Part shown: positions 8,209 through 17,591 of the stretch, one piece after another
Position numbering within the stretch: position 1 is the stretch's first letter
How the letters are laid out: each line of letters begins with the position of its first letter
Source of the DNA: Prochlorococcus sp. AG-402-M18
GTDB lineage: Bacteria; Cyanobacteriota; Cyanobacteriia; PCC-6307; Cyanobiaceae
Assembly (NCBI GenBank): GCA_003216595.1
Contig: QCIQ01000001.1
Coordinates: forward strand, 1-64,000
Length of the DNA stretch: 64,000 nucleotides
Reading direction: 5' to 3'
Made by a program: the position numbers and the translations under genes
The notes under the pieces: generated by a model
Told to the model about the DNA's origin: nothing
The model's database searches: none
The model's input: the letters and a program-made list of their open reading frames with translations, nothing else

Positions 8209-9117
8209 ATGTTTAAATCTTTTTCTTCAAGATTTTTATTTTTTCTAGGTATTACCCCTTTATGCGTGGTCTTAATTAGTGGATGTAATAGTAAAGATTT
8301 AGAAGTAAATCAAACTCCCAATGATATTGATGTTGTTGATAGGATTGAGAGTGTAGCTGCTTTGGGCCAGTTAAATCCTCTTGGCGAAGTCAGAAAATTA
8401 GCAGCTCCAACTAGTGGGCAGGGTGGTACGCCAAGATTATCTAAATTATTAGTTCGAGAGGGTGACTCTATTATCAAGGGTCAAATCTTAGCTGTTTTTG
8501 ATAATCGTCCTAAACTTGAAGCTAATTTGAAATCTGCGCAAGCTAATCTAAATATATTAATGAGTGATATTAGAATAAAAAAAAGGGAAATTAATAGATA
8601 TCAAATTCTTATTGATAAAGGAGCTGTGGCCGAAATTGTTTTAGACAAGATGAAAGACGATTTGTTTATTTCTCAGGCCAATATTTTAAAGCTCAAATCT
8701 TCTATCGATGCAATAAACGTTGATTTAGAACAAACACAATTAAAAAGTCCAATTGATGGGATTGTTCTGCAGATCTTAGTTCGTGAGGGAGAGAGACCAA
8801 ATTCGTCTGGAGTACTTAATGTTGGCGCTAACCAATTAATGGAAGCACTTATTGAAGTGTATGAATCCGATATAGATAGAGTTCAAATTGGTCAAGTTGT
8901 TAACTTAATTAGTGAGAATGGAGGATTTAATGGGTCTTTAAGTGGTCAAGTGAGCTTGATAAGCCCACAAGTCAGGCAAAGAAGAGTGCTATCAACCGAT
9001 CCAACAGGCGATGCGGATTCAAGGGTTGTTGAGGTTAGAGTCAAGCTTGATAATTCATCAGCTAAAAAGGTTTCTCAACTAACTGGAATGAAAGTCATTG
9101 CACGTTTTCAGCCGTAG
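8209..9117 (+). CDS. devB: DevB-like membrane fusion protein (HlyD family), probable lipoprotein
   Basis: This periplasmic adaptor belongs to an ATP-driven exporter of the DevBCA type. The ATG at 8209, two bases after the pcyA stop, is preferred to the TTG at 8200. The N-terminus is hydrophobic and ends in a lipobox-like LISGC (Cys near residue 27). Lipoyl half-motifs flank a coiled-coil hairpin (about residues 100-180): LVREGDSIIKGQILA before it and SPIDGIVLQILVREGE after it. In Anabaena DevBCA exports heterocyst glycolipids; in unicellular cyanobacteria the cargo is unknown. Confidence 0.88.
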   Translation: MFKSFSSRFLFFLGITPLCVVLISGCNSKDLEVNQTPNDIDVVDRIESVAALGQLNPLGEVRKLAAPTSGQGGTPRLSKLLVREGDSIIKGQILAVFDNRPKLEANLKSAQANLNILMSDIRIKKREINRYQILIDKGAVAEIVLDKMKDDLFISQANILKLKSSIDAINVDLEQTQLKSPIDGIVLQILVREGERPNSSGVLNVGANQLMEALIEVYESDIDRVQIGQVVNLISENGGFNGSLSGQVSLISPQVRQRRVLSTDPTGDADSRVVEVRVKLDNSSAKKVSQLTGMKVIARFQP

Positions 9118-10292
9118 TGGAATTAAATAATTTTCTAACAAAAAGAAAAATACCTCTAGCTTGGCTTTTGCTGACAAGACAACCCTTAAGAATATTGGTA
9201 GCTATTGCAGGAATAGCATTCGCTGGAATCTTGATGTTTATGCAATTAGGTTTCAGAGATGGGCTGTTTGACGCAAGTGTTACTGTTCATAAGTTATTTG
9301 ACGCAGACCTGGTATTAATTAGTCCACGCTCAAAAAGTTCAATAAGTATGAGTGGTTTCCCTCGAAGAAGATTAGTTCAAGCAATGGCACACAAGAATGT
9401 TACTGGAACAACGGCGGTTAATTGGAATTTTCTCCTTTGGCGAAATCCTGAAAATTTATCCACAAGATCTATTCTTGCTTTAGGCTTTGAGCCGAGTAAG
9501 CCATTGTTGATTGACTCTGATTTTGAGATAAAGGCTAAAACTTTAACAAACAAAGGAAGGGTATTATTTGATGATCTTTCCAGAGATGAATTTGGACCTA
9601 TATCGTCATGGTTTAAATCAGGACGCTTAGTTGAAACTGAAGTTGCGGGTAAGAGAGTTAGAGTTTCTGGAATAGTCAGTTTAGGACCTTCCTTTGGAGC
9701 AGATGGGAATTTAATTACTAGCAGTGAGACATACTTAGAATTATCTCCTGGTAATCCTAAAGGAAGTATTGAAATTGGTTTAGTAAGGTTAGAGAAGGGA
9801 TCTGATATTGAGAAAGTTGTTCGCTCTTTGAATATAAATTTGCCCAGTGACGTTAAAGTTATGTCTTTGAAATCATTTATAGATTTTGAGAAGAATTATT
9901 GGAAAAGTAGTACATCTATTGGATTTATCTTTACATTAGGAGCTGCAATGGGATTTATTGTTGGTTGTGTAATTGTTTATCAAATTCTATATAGTGATGT
10001 TAGTGATCATTTACCTGAATATGCAACCTTAATGGCTATGGGCTACAATTTAAGAAGCCTATTAGGGGTTGTAGCTAGAGAAGGATTAATTTTATCAATA
10101 ATGGGATATATTCCTGCTTATCTATCAGGTCAAGCTTTATATGCTTTGGTTAGGGCATCAACTAAGTTGCCTGTTGAGATGAGTTTTAGTAGAGCCTCTA
10201 TTATATTTTTCCTGATACTTTTTATGTGCATGGGATCAGCGTTAGCAGCGATGAAAAAATTGGCAGATGCCGACCCTGCTGAGATATTTTGA
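9117..10292 (+). CDS. devC: DevC-like ABC exporter permease (MacB/FtsX fold)
   Basis: A 391-residue permease with one N-terminal helix (about 28-45) and a long periplasmic domain. Three C-terminal helices follow (near 272-300, 318-340 and 360-380). FRDGLFDASVTVHKLFDADLVLISP after helix 1 is typical of the DevC family. GTG start at 9117 overlaps the last base of the devB-like stop, showing tight coupling. It ends with the family-like AADPAEIF type motif (ADADPAEIF). Confidence 0.92.
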   Translation: MELNNFLTKRKIPLAWLLLTRQPLRILVAIAGIAFAGILMFMQLGFRDGLFDASVTVHKLFDADLVLISPRSKSSISMSGFPRRRLVQAMAHKNVTGTTAVNWNFLLWRNPENLSTRSILALGFEPSKPLLIDSDFEIKAKTLTNKGRVLFDDLSRDEFGPISSWFKSGRLVETEVAGKRVRVSGIVSLGPSFGADGNLITSSETYLELSPGNPKGSIEIGLVRLEKGSDIEKVVRSLNINLPSDVKVMSLKSFIDFEKNYWKSSTSIGFIFTLGAAMGFIVGCVIVYQILYSDVSDHLPEYATLMAMGYNLRSLLGVVAREGLILSIMGYIPAYLSGQALYALVRASTKLPVEMSFSRASIIFFLILFMCMGSALAAMKKLADADPAEIF

Positions 10293-10324
10293 TGAAAAAT
10301 TGATTGTTTATATATAAATAATTC

Positions 10325-11017
10325 ATGAAAAATATAAACAATAATACTTTAAATATTGCTTCTTTGAATCATTGGTTTGGTCATGGAGAAACGAGAAGGC
10401 ATGTCCTCCAGTCTATCTCAATGGAAATTTCTCCTGGTGAGGTCGTTTTACTGACGGGACCTTCAGGATGTGGGAAAACTACTCTTTTAACTTTGATTGG
10501 AGCTCTTCGTAAAGTTCAAGATGGTGACCTTAAAGTATTTGGTAAACAACTTTTTGGAGCAAGTAGAAAAACTAGACAGAATCTTAGAAAAAATATTGGA
10601 ATGATTTTTCAAGGGCATAATCTTTTGAGATGTCTTACCGCTGAACAAAATGTCCAAATGGGTGCTGACCTTTTAAGTGGATTTTCATACAAGGCTCGAA
10701 GGGCTCAGTCTAGAGAATGGCTTAGAGCTGTGGGATTAGAAGACCACTTATCTAAGCTGCCGCATGATCTATCAGGTGGGCAAAAACAGCGAGTTGCAAT
10801 TGCCAGAGCTCTTGCAGCTAGACCAAAATTACTTTTAGCGGATGAACCAACATCTGCATTAGATAGCTCAACTGGTAGAGAAATTGTTGATTTGTTAAAA
10901 AAGCTAGCTTTAGAACAATCCTGTTCAGTGTTGATGGTTACTCATGATCCGAGAATATTGGATGTAGCAGATCGTCTCTTGCGAATGGAAGATGGTCAAA
11001 TATTGCCCTCTGTTTAG
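10325..11017 (+). CDS. devA: DevA-like ABC transporter ATP-binding protein
   Basis: This 230-residue ATPase completes the exporter. Walker A is GPSGCGKT (45-52), the Q-loop lies in MIFQGHN near 96, the signature is LSGGQ (149-153) and Walker B is LLLADE (169-174). An H-loop THD is also present. It groups by motif with MacB/LolD-type ATPases that power MacB-fold permeases. A 32-base gap separates it from the permease. A 51-codon basic peptide gene follows after 36 bases. Confidence 0.93.
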   Translation: MKNINNNTLNIASLNHWFGHGETRRHVLQSISMEISPGEVVLLTGPSGCGKTTLLTLIGALRKVQDGDLKVFGKQLFGASRKTRQNLRKNIGMIFQGHNLLRCLTAEQNVQMGADLLSGFSYKARRAQSREWLRAVGLEDHLSKLPHDLSGGQKQRVAIARALAARPKLLLADEPTSALDSSTGREIVDLLKKLALEQSCSVLMVTHDPRILDVADRLLRMEDGQILPSV

Positions 11018-11053
11018 TAAATTAGTTAGATATAAAATTCGAAGGAACTTAGT

Positions 11054-11209
11054 ATGTCCAAAAGACGAAATCTTAAGAAAGAGAAGCAAGAGAGAAACAG
11101 AGCTTATGCAAGGAAATTTAAGAAACGTAAGCTTCGCAATGATGGTAGAGGAGAAGGAGCAGGTAATGGTGTTACCGGAACTGCAAATAATGGTGGAGCT
11201 GCCGATTAA
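11054..11209 (+). CDS. Very basic small protein, unknown function (51 aa)
   Basis: ATG at 11054 follows a good Shine-Dalgarno (AAGGAA, about 7 bases upstream). The first 29 residues are almost all charged (MSKRRNLKKEKQERNRAYAR, then KFKKRKLRN). The tail is Gly/Ala/Asn rich and flexible (GRGEGAGNG..). The composition suggests RNA or DNA binding, perhaps with the ribosome. I believe similar peptides occur in other marine picocyanobacteria, but I cannot search. It probably shares the devBCA transcript. Confidence 0.7.
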   Translation: MSKRRNLKKEKQERNRAYARKFKKRKLRNDGRGEGAGNGVTGTANNGGAAD

Positions 11210-11300
11210 TAAATCTATATTCAATTCGAAAAAATTTTTTTTAAATTCTTTAATTTAAAGTGTTTTAAGAAAAAAGTTTGATTTTATTTTTTAATTTAGG

Positions 11301-12233
11301 ATGTTAATTAGCGTTGTTATACCCACTTACAATAGACTTCCAATACTAAAAAAGTGTCTAGATGCATTAGAAAAACAAATTTTGAATGTTGAAATTCATA
11401 ATTTTGAAATTGTAATAGTCGATGACGGATCAACAGATGGAACAGTTGATTGGCTGAGAAATAATTTTGAGACTTATCCTCATTTAAGACTTTTTGAACA
11501 ATCCCATGGAGGGCCAGCTCTAGGAAGAAATCTTGGGGTAGAGAAGTCCAAGGGTGACTTGATTGTTTTTATAGATAGTGATCTAGTTGTTGATAGATAT
11601 TTCCTAAGCAACCATATTGATTCCTTATTTAGAGCCTGGAAAAAACTTGGTAATAGAAAATGTTTTACCTATGGAGCTGTCATAAATACTTCTAATTTTA
11701 ATAATCCAAATTCTGAACCTTTTAAACTTCAAGATTTGTCTTGGGCTTACTTCGCTACTGGGAATGTTGCTATTGACAAAAAGGTTTTAGAAATATCAGG
11801 CCTTTTTGACACCTCTTTTCGGCTATATGGTTGGGAAGATTTGGAATTAGGAGAAAGACTAAGAAATATGGGAGTTAAACTTGTCAAATGTCCAAAAGCT
11901 ATTGGATATCATTGGCATCCTGCTTTAGCGCTTGATCAAATTCCTCAATTGATTCGAATTGAAAAAGAGAGAGCAAAGATGGGATTAGTTTTTTATCGAA
12001 AGCACCCAAGTTTGAGAGTGAAATTTATAATTCAATACACTTTTATTCATCGTTGTCTTTGGGAATTTTTAACTTTTGGTGGGCTTATTAATACGAAGAC
12101 CCTAAGACCACTTTTGGCTTTCCTAATTAAGAATGGTCAATCTGGTTTGGCTATGGAATTGTTAAGACTTCCTCTCAATTTGATCGGAGTTAGACAAATT
12201 TTTAGAGAAGCATCATTAATTGGACTTAGATGA
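11301..12233 (+). CDS. Glycosyltransferase family 2
   Basis: A 310-residue GT-A fold enzyme. VVIPTYNR opens the nucleotide site, DDGS (41-44) binds UDP or another donor, and IDSD (91-94) is the DxD-type metal motif. GWEDLELG has the ED base pair at 179-180. The C-terminal 100 residues are basic and amphipathic. It likely transfers a sugar to an envelope polysaccharide or lipid; donor and acceptor are unknown. A 91-base AT-rich gap containing the palindrome TTTAAATT/AATTTAAA (11240-11259) precedes it. Confidence 0.88.
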   Translation: MLISVVIPTYNRLPILKKCLDALEKQILNVEIHNFEIVIVDDGSTDGTVDWLRNNFETYPHLRLFEQSHGGPALGRNLGVEKSKGDLIVFIDSDLVVDRYFLSNHIDSLFRAWKKLGNRKCFTYGAVINTSNFNNPNSEPFKLQDLSWAYFATGNVAIDKKVLEISGLFDTSFRLYGWEDLELGERLRNMGVKLVKCPKAIGYHWHPALALDQIPQLIRIEKERAKMGLVFYRKHPSLRVKFIIQYTFIHRCLWEFLTFGGLINTKTLRPLLAFLIKNGQSGLAMELLRLPLNLIGVRQIFREASLIGLR

Positions 12234-12273
12234 GCCATGGTTTGTTAGATTAGTCTTGCAATTTAAAACCGCA

Positions 12274-12361
12274 CACCTGACTGTTTCGGGTGATAATTAA
12301 CAAATGATTGTTAATCATTCGTTAAGTTATCCCTGTTGGGTGGAGGCGAACCCGGAACCCA
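12274..12361 (+). promoter_or_regulatory. Structured leader of rpsB-tsf (three hairpins)
   Basis: Three stems precede rpsB. CACCTGA/TCGGGTG pairs 12274-12280 with 12286-12292. AACAAATGATT/AATCATTCGTT pairs 12299-12309 with 12313-12323, with one mismatch. TGGGT/ACCCA pairs 12337-12341 with 12357-12361. The only strong Shine-Dalgarno, GGAGG at 12343-12347, lies in the third loop, 23 bases from the ATG. In gamma-proteobacteria the rpsB-tsf leader is an S2 autoregulation site; a comparable role here is inference. Confidence 0.5.
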
Positions 12362-12370
12362 CAAAAAAAC

Positions 12371-13063
12371 ATGGCTGTAGTTTCTCTCTCAGAGATGATG
12401 GAAGCTGGTGCTCACTTTGGGCACCAGACCAGAAGATGGAATCCAAAGATGTCCCGTTACATCTATTCTGCTCGTAATGGGGTTCATATTATTGATCTAG
12501 TTAAAACGGCTGTTTGTATGAACAGCGCCTATAAGTGGACAAGAGGCGCAGCAAGAAGCGGTAAAAGATTTCTTTTTGTAGGTACTAAAAAGCAAGCTTC
12601 CGAAGTAGTTGCTCAAGAAGCTATTAGGTGCGGCGCTTCTTACGTCAATCAAAGATGGTTAGGAGGTATGCTTACAAATTGGACAACAATGAAAGCAAGA
12701 ATTGATCGGCTAAAAGATCTTGAAAGAATGGAATCGAGTGGCGCTATTGCAATGCGGCCCAAAAAGGAAGGAGCGGTATTACGTAGAGAATTAGAAAGAT
12801 TGCAAAAATACCTAGGTGGACTTAAAGGAATGAGACGTCTGCCTGATGTTGTTGTTTTAGTTGATCAAAGGCGAGAAACAAACGCTGTTTTAGAGGCCAG
12901 AAAACTTGATATTCCATTGGTGTCAATGCTTGATACTAATTGTGATCCAGACCTTTGCGAGATTCCAATACCATGTAATGATGATGCTGTTCGATCTGTC
13001 CAACTCGTTTTGGGGAGATTAGCTGATGCTATCAATGAAGGAAGACATGGGCCCAATGAGTAG
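12371..13063 (+). CDS. rpsB: 30S ribosomal protein S2
   Basis: The 230-residue protein matches S2 across its length: [22 protein letters not shown] at the start, FVGTKKQA in the middle, then [10 protein letters not shown] and DTNCDP. S2 joins the small subunit late and is needed for S1 and mRNA binding. tsf follows 57 bases downstream, the order conserved across bacteria. The protein lacks any long C-terminal extension. Confidence 0.98.
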   Translation: MAVVSLSEMMEAGAHFGHQTRRWNPKMSRYIYSARNGVHIIDLVKTAVCMNSAYKWTRGAARSGKRFLFVGTKKQASEVVAQEAIRCGASYVNQRWLGGMLTNWTTMKARIDRLKDLERMESSGAIAMRPKKEGAVLRRELERLQKYLGGLKGMRRLPDVVVLVDQRRETNAVLEARKLDIPLVSMLDTNCDPDLCEIPIPCNDDAVRSVQLVLGRLADAINEGRHGPNE

Positions 13064-13120
13064 TTAGCATATTAATCTCAATAAATTCTTACTTACCTTT
13101 TTTCACTACCCTAAAATAAA

Positions 13121-13777
13121 ATGGCGGAAATAACAGCTAAACTGGTTAAAGAACTGCGAGATAAGACATCCGCAGGAATGATGGATTGTAAAAAAGCCCT
13201 TATTGAAAATAAGGGTGATATGGATAAGTCTATTGAGTGGTTAAGACAAAAAGGCATTGCCAGCGCTGAAAAGAAATCAGGTAGGGTTGCCGCTGAGGGC
13301 GCTGTAGGAAGTTACATTCACACAGGTTCTCGTGTAGGAGTTCTTCTTGAATTGAACTGCGAAACTGATTTTGTTGCTAGAGGTGATTTATTCCAAGGCC
13401 TTTTGAGAGACTTATCTATGCAAGTAGCCGCTTGTCCAACTGTTGAATATGTAAGTGTTGATCAAATTCCAGAATCAATTGCCAACAAGGAGAAAGAAAT
13501 AGAAATGGGAAGAGATGACCTCTCCGGTAAGCCTGATCAAATAAAAGCTAAAATCGTTGAAGGAAGAATAGGAAAGAGATTAAAAGAAATGGCTCTATTA
13601 GAACAGCCATTTATAAAAGATAGTTCAATAAATGTTGAAGAGTTGGTAAAACAAGTTGCTGGAAAAATTGGAGAAAATATAAGAGTTCGTAGATTTACTA
13701 GATATATACTAGGAGAGGGGATTGAGGTTCAAGGCCCTGACTTTGCAGAAGAGGTCGCATCTATGACTTCAGGTTAA
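13121..13777 (+). CDS. tsf: Elongation factor Ts
   Basis: EF-Ts exchanges GDP on EF-Tu. The N-terminal UBA-like domain is plain ([19 protein letters not shown]). The TDF motif of the Tu-interaction site is in [10 protein letters not shown] near residues 79-88. At 218 residues it is the short cyanobacterial form, lacking the second core subdomain of the E. coli protein. It sits in the rpsB-tsf unit and is followed after 2 bases by the next gene. Confidence 0.97.
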   Translation: MAEITAKLVKELRDKTSAGMMDCKKALIENKGDMDKSIEWLRQKGIASAEKKSGRVAAEGAVGSYIHTGSRVGVLLELNCETDFVARGDLFQGLLRDLSMQVAACPTVEYVSVDQIPESIANKEKEIEMGRDDLSGKPDQIKAKIVEGRIGKRLKEMALLEQPFIKDSSINVEELVKQVAGKIGENIRVRRFTRYILGEGIEVQGPDFAEEVASMTSG

Positions 13778-13779
13778 TC

Positions 13780-14979
13780 TTGTCTAAAAAAAAGCATTTA
13801 TTTGATTCTAATTATGATCCTTTAGATCAAATAAGTTTACTTAAAGAAAAATGTAAAAATATCTCTCCTCACTTATATAGGGTTAATTCTTTATATCTTG
13901 AGGAACTAAGAAACTTCCTTCCCCAAACTATAAGAACTTCATTATTCTCTCTCATTACTGATCGACTCGGAGATGAATTTGGCTTTTCAACATTTAGCTC
14001 AAGAAAAACATTTCAGTTGAAAATTGATAAATTAGTTTCAGATAATATGTCACTAATAACAATTGAACATTTGAATGAATTGGCTAAAAAAATTGATGAA
14101 GAAAATATTCGTCATTTAAATAATGTTAAAGATGAAATGTCAAATGCACTAAACAGGAAAAATGATTTTGACAAATCAGAATCATTTTGTGGCGAGAATT
14201 CTATTAACATCAGTTCCATTCCTCCATTAGAAAACTTATCTATTACTGAAGGATGGAATGGAGAATTAAAAGCTCCATATTCAATAGATGATAAAGATAC
14301 TTATCTAAAGATTAAATCATCAGAAAGTGATGATTTAATTAAGGATTCAAACAATGAAAATGATTCATTAAAAGATGATATTAATAATTCCGATAATTTT
14401 AATTTGAGAAGAAAAGATATTGAAATTTTACAGTCAATATTTTCATTGACCAATGAATCTAATTCAAGTCAACTAGATTCAAAAATAGAAGATTCATCTT
14501 ATAATCCTAACTCTAAGGAAGATTTGAAAAACAATCGTTTTTTACCACAATCACCAATTGAATTATATGAGTGGATGATTTCTATAGATACAGCTTTGGT
14601 TAGAAGACTGCGTGACCTTTCACATTCAATTAATACTGAGCTTTTAAAATCTGGCTTAGTAAATACGCTTGTACCAATCAATATTTTAGATGCTGCCTTG
14701 TCTGGTCAATTAATGTCTTCTAAATCCATATCCAATATTCTTACTTTTAAATTACCAACCAATAATCCATTAGCTTCTGGAGGATTAGATATTGATTGCT
14801 TGCTAATTACTCCTTCGGACATGGAATTTGATAATCCAAGACTTAGAAAAAATAGAACTAATGTCAAACATTATCAAAATGTACTCTTAGGTATGATTAA
14901 ACAACAACGTTATTGGCAAGGTCGCTCAATAGCAGAAGAGGTTAATAAAGAATGGTGGAAGGATACAACAAAAATATAA
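13780..14979 (+). CDS. Conserved cyanobacterial hypothetical protein between tsf and recG (399 aa)
   Basis: Start TTG two bases after tsf. The N-terminal 125 residues (NSLYLEELRNFLPQTIRTSLF..) and the C-terminal 150 residues (SPIELYEWMISIDTALVRRLRDLSHSIN..) look ordered and helical. The middle (about 130-245) is low-complexity, rich in Ser, Asn, Asp and Glu, and probably disordered. No catalytic motif is recognised. The 28-base overlap with recG suggests co-translation and perhaps a link to DNA repair, but function is unknown. Confidence 0.8.
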   Translation: MSKKKHLFDSNYDPLDQISLLKEKCKNISPHLYRVNSLYLEELRNFLPQTIRTSLFSLITDRLGDEFGFSTFSSRKTFQLKIDKLVSDNMSLITIEHLNELAKKIDEENIRHLNNVKDEMSNALNRKNDFDKSESFCGENSINISSIPPLENLSITEGWNGELKAPYSIDDKDTYLKIKSSESDDLIKDSNNENDSLKDDINNSDNFNLRRKDIEILQSIFSLTNESNSSQLDSKIEDSSYNPNSKEDLKNNRFLPQSPIELYEWMISIDTALVRRLRDLSHSINTELLKSGLVNTLVPINILDAALSGQLMSSKSISNILTFKLPTNNPLASGGLDIDCLLITPSDMEFDNPRLRKNRTNVKHYQNVLLGMIKQQRYWQGRSIAEEVNKEWWKDTTKI

Positions 14980-17492
14980 GCAGCACTGATTTAAAATCTA
15001 CTTCTGATAGGAAATCGATTCAAATCTTATCTTGGATTCGATCTTTACAACAAGCTTTAACAGTTGAGGTTGATCATGGTTTTATTAATATTCAAGGAAG
15101 AACAAGCAAATTTTCAGATTATGTAAGTGGATACTTATTAAGCTGCCCTTCCACAGCTGTAAAACAAAGTGATTTTTCTAAATTAAACGAATTAGCTTCA
15201 GACTTTAAAAAATATTCAACTATGTCTACAGATGATAGACGTAGATTAATTGTTCAGACAAGACAAACTCTTCATGATCTATATAAATATCAAGAAGGTG
15301 CAGAGGAAATAGTGTCAAGAAAACTAAAGATAAAAACATTGCATGACTCATCTACCTATAAGAGAAGTTCATCGACAGATTCATTAAGTTTAAGAAGCTC
15401 AATTTCAGCTATTAAAGGTGTCGGACCAAAACAAGCTGAGAGATTGTCTTCATTGGGTCTTATTTTAATTCGTGATCTTATAAATTATTTTCCTCGTGAT
15501 TATGTTGATTACACTTCATTGAAAACTATAGATAAAAGTCAAGCAGGCCAGAATGTAACTATCGTCGCAAAAGTTAGACGATGTAGTTCATTTAAAAGTC
15601 CTAAAAACCCAAATCTTTCAATTCTTGAGTTGTTTATAAAAGACAAGACAGGAGGAATGAAAGTTACTAGATTTTTTGCAGGTCGTCGTAATAGTAGTAT
15701 TTCGTATGTAAAATCTCAGCAAAGTTTGTACGCTGTTGGCGCGACTGTTGCGGTAAGCGGGCTAGTTAAGGAAAGTAGATATGGTAAATCATTAAATGAT
15801 CCTTTAATAGAAATTTTAGATAGTCCTAATAGTTATTTGAAATCTAAATCAATTGGTCAGATCTTTCCTGTCTATTCTCTGACTGAAGGAATTACTGCTG
15901 ATAAATTCAGAGATCTAGTACATTCAATTCTTTGTTTGACATCTGAAATAAAGGAGCCACTCTCTAAAGATATCTTAAAAAGATTAGACCTACCTACGAA
16001 GAAAGAAGCCTTTTATCACATTCATAATCCTGAAAACTCTAAGACTTTAGCTAAAGCAAAAAGAAGAATTGTGTTCGAAGAGTTTTTATTGTTGCAGCTT
16101 AGTCTTCTTTTAAGACGTGAGTTTCATAAGAAATGTAATTCCCCTCAATTAAGTATTGAGCTAAGTAGTAATAGCCTAGTTAGGAAATTTCTAAGTATTC
16201 TTCCTTTCTCCCTCACAGATGCTCAAAAAAGGGTTTTAAAGGAAATTGAATCAGATATAGTCAAAGCCGAACCAATGTCTCGACTCTTACAAGGAGATGT
16301 TGGGAGTGGAAAAACTGTTATCGCTATTTCAGCGCTCCTCAGTGCAGTTCAATCAGGATGGCAGGCTGCTTTTATGGCACCAACTGAGGTACTTGCTTCA
16401 CAACACTACCAAACATTGAGTAAATGGATTCCTCAACTTGATTTAAACGTTGATCTATTAACTGGCTCCACTCTTAAGTCTCGTCGTAATGAAATTCTTA
16501 CTGATTTAGTAAATGGATCTACAAAAATTCTTGTAGGTACCCATGCATTATTTGAAGACCCAGTCGTTTTTGATCGACTTGGTCTTGTAGTTGTAGATGA
16601 ACAACATCGCTTTGGTGTTAAGCAGAGGAACAAACTTCTGAATAAAGGCTTACAACCTCATTTGCTAACGATGACTGCTACACCCATCCCTAGGACCTTG
16701 GCACTTACTTTGCATGGTGATCTCGACGTTAGTCAATTAGATGAACTTCCTCCTGGTCGAACTCCTATCAATACTCAGCTAATTTCACCTAAAGATAAAA
16801 AGTATGCATATGATTTAATAAGAAGTGAGATCAAAAAAGGACATCAAATTTATGTTGTTCTCCCTTTAATTGAAGAATCTGAAAAACTAGAACTTAGCTC
16901 AGCTGTTGACGTACATCATCAATTGTCTACAGATATTTTTTCTGATTACACTGTTGAATTACTTCATGGAAAAATGAAAAGTGTAGAAAAGCAAGAGGTA
17001 ATTCAGAATTTTCTTAACAAAAAAAGTGACATACTAGTTTCTACTACTGTTATAGAAGTAGGTGTTGATGTCCCAAATGCTAGTGTAATGCTAATAGAAG
17101 ATTCTGATCGTTTTGGACTTGCTCAATTGCATCAATTAAGGGGCCGCGTAGGGAGGGGGGCATCGAAGTCATACTGTTTGTTGAGCCATCAAAATAAAAA
17201 CAAATCATCTAGACAAAGATTGGAGGTTTTGGTTAATTCCAATGACGGGTTTGAAATTTCTGAAATTGACTTGCGTTTCCGTGGGCCAGGACAAGTTTTA
17301 GGTACTAAACAATCGGGGTTGCCTGATTTCGCCCTGGCATCATTAGCTGATGATGCTGATGTACTTGATCTTGCGCGGAATGAGGCTCGAAATATTTTAG
17401 ATTCTGACCCTGCTCTTACAAAAAACTCTTTGCTTCGTTCACTAATAAAAGAACAGTGGGAAAAACTAAAAATTGGTAATAAATTAAATTAA
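14952..17492 (+). CDS. recG: ATP-dependent DNA helicase RecG
   Basis: RecG reverses stalled forks and branch-migrates Holliday junctions. The 846 residues are about 150 longer than E. coli RecG, owing to a cyanobacterial N-terminal extension before the helix-hairpin-like GVGPKQAERLSSLGL (about 157-171). An OB wedge domain follows. Helicase motifs are GDVGSGKT (about 449-456), DEQH (about 549-552), TATPIPRT and QLRGRVGRG. The start at 14952 lies inside the preceding gene. Confidence 0.96.
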   Translation: MVEGYNKNISSTDLKSTSDRKSIQILSWIRSLQQALTVEVDHGFINIQGRTSKFSDYVSGYLLSCPSTAVKQSDFSKLNELASDFKKYSTMSTDDRRRLIVQTRQTLHDLYKYQEGAEEIVSRKLKIKTLHDSSTYKRSSSTDSLSLRSSISAIKGVGPKQAERLSSLGLILIRDLINYFPRDYVDYTSLKTIDKSQAGQNVTIVAKVRRCSSFKSPKNPNLSILELFIKDKTGGMKVTRFFAGRRNSSISYVKSQQSLYAVGATVAVSGLVKESRYGKSLNDPLIEILDSPNSYLKSKSIGQIFPVYSLTEGITADKFRDLVHSILCLTSEIKEPLSKDILKRLDLPTKKEAFYHIHNPENSKTLAKAKRRIVFEEFLLLQLSLLLRREFHKKCNSPQLSIELSSNSLVRKFLSILPFSLTDAQKRVLKEIESDIVKAEPMSRLLQGDVGSGKTVIAISALLSAVQSGWQAAFMAPTEVLASQHYQTLSKWIPQLDLNVDLLTGSTLKSRRNEILTDLVNGSTKILVGTHALFEDPVVFDRLGLVVVDEQHRFGVKQRNKLLNKGLQPHLLTMTATPIPRTLALTLHGDLDVSQLDELPPGRTPINTQLISPKDKKYAYDLIRSEIKKGHQIYVVLPLIEESEKLELSSAVDVHHQLSTDIFSDYTVELLHGKMKSVEKQEVIQNFLNKKSDILVSTTVIEVGVDVPNASVMLIEDSDRFGLAQLHQLRGRVGRGASKSYCLLSHQNKNKSSRQRLEVLVNSNDGFEISEIDLRFRGPGQVLGTKQSGLPDFALASLADDADVLDLARNEARNILDSDPALTKNSLLRSLIKEQWEKLKIGNKLN

Positions 17493-17591
17493 CTTTTTGA
17501 ATATTCTCACTATTGAACTCAAGTGATTTTTGGATAGAATTAATTAAGCAATTTTAAAGCGATTAAAATTTAATACTTATATTTTCTACAA

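Noticed and set aside
11240-11259. Perfect palindrome TTTAAATT-CTTT-AATTTAAA as a terminator
   Set aside because: All A/T, weak, and not followed by a T run.
12240-12370. Possible tRNA or small RNA gene upstream of rpsB
   Set aside because: The stems do not form a cloverleaf and there is no GTTCRANNC T-arm; better explained as an mRNA leader.
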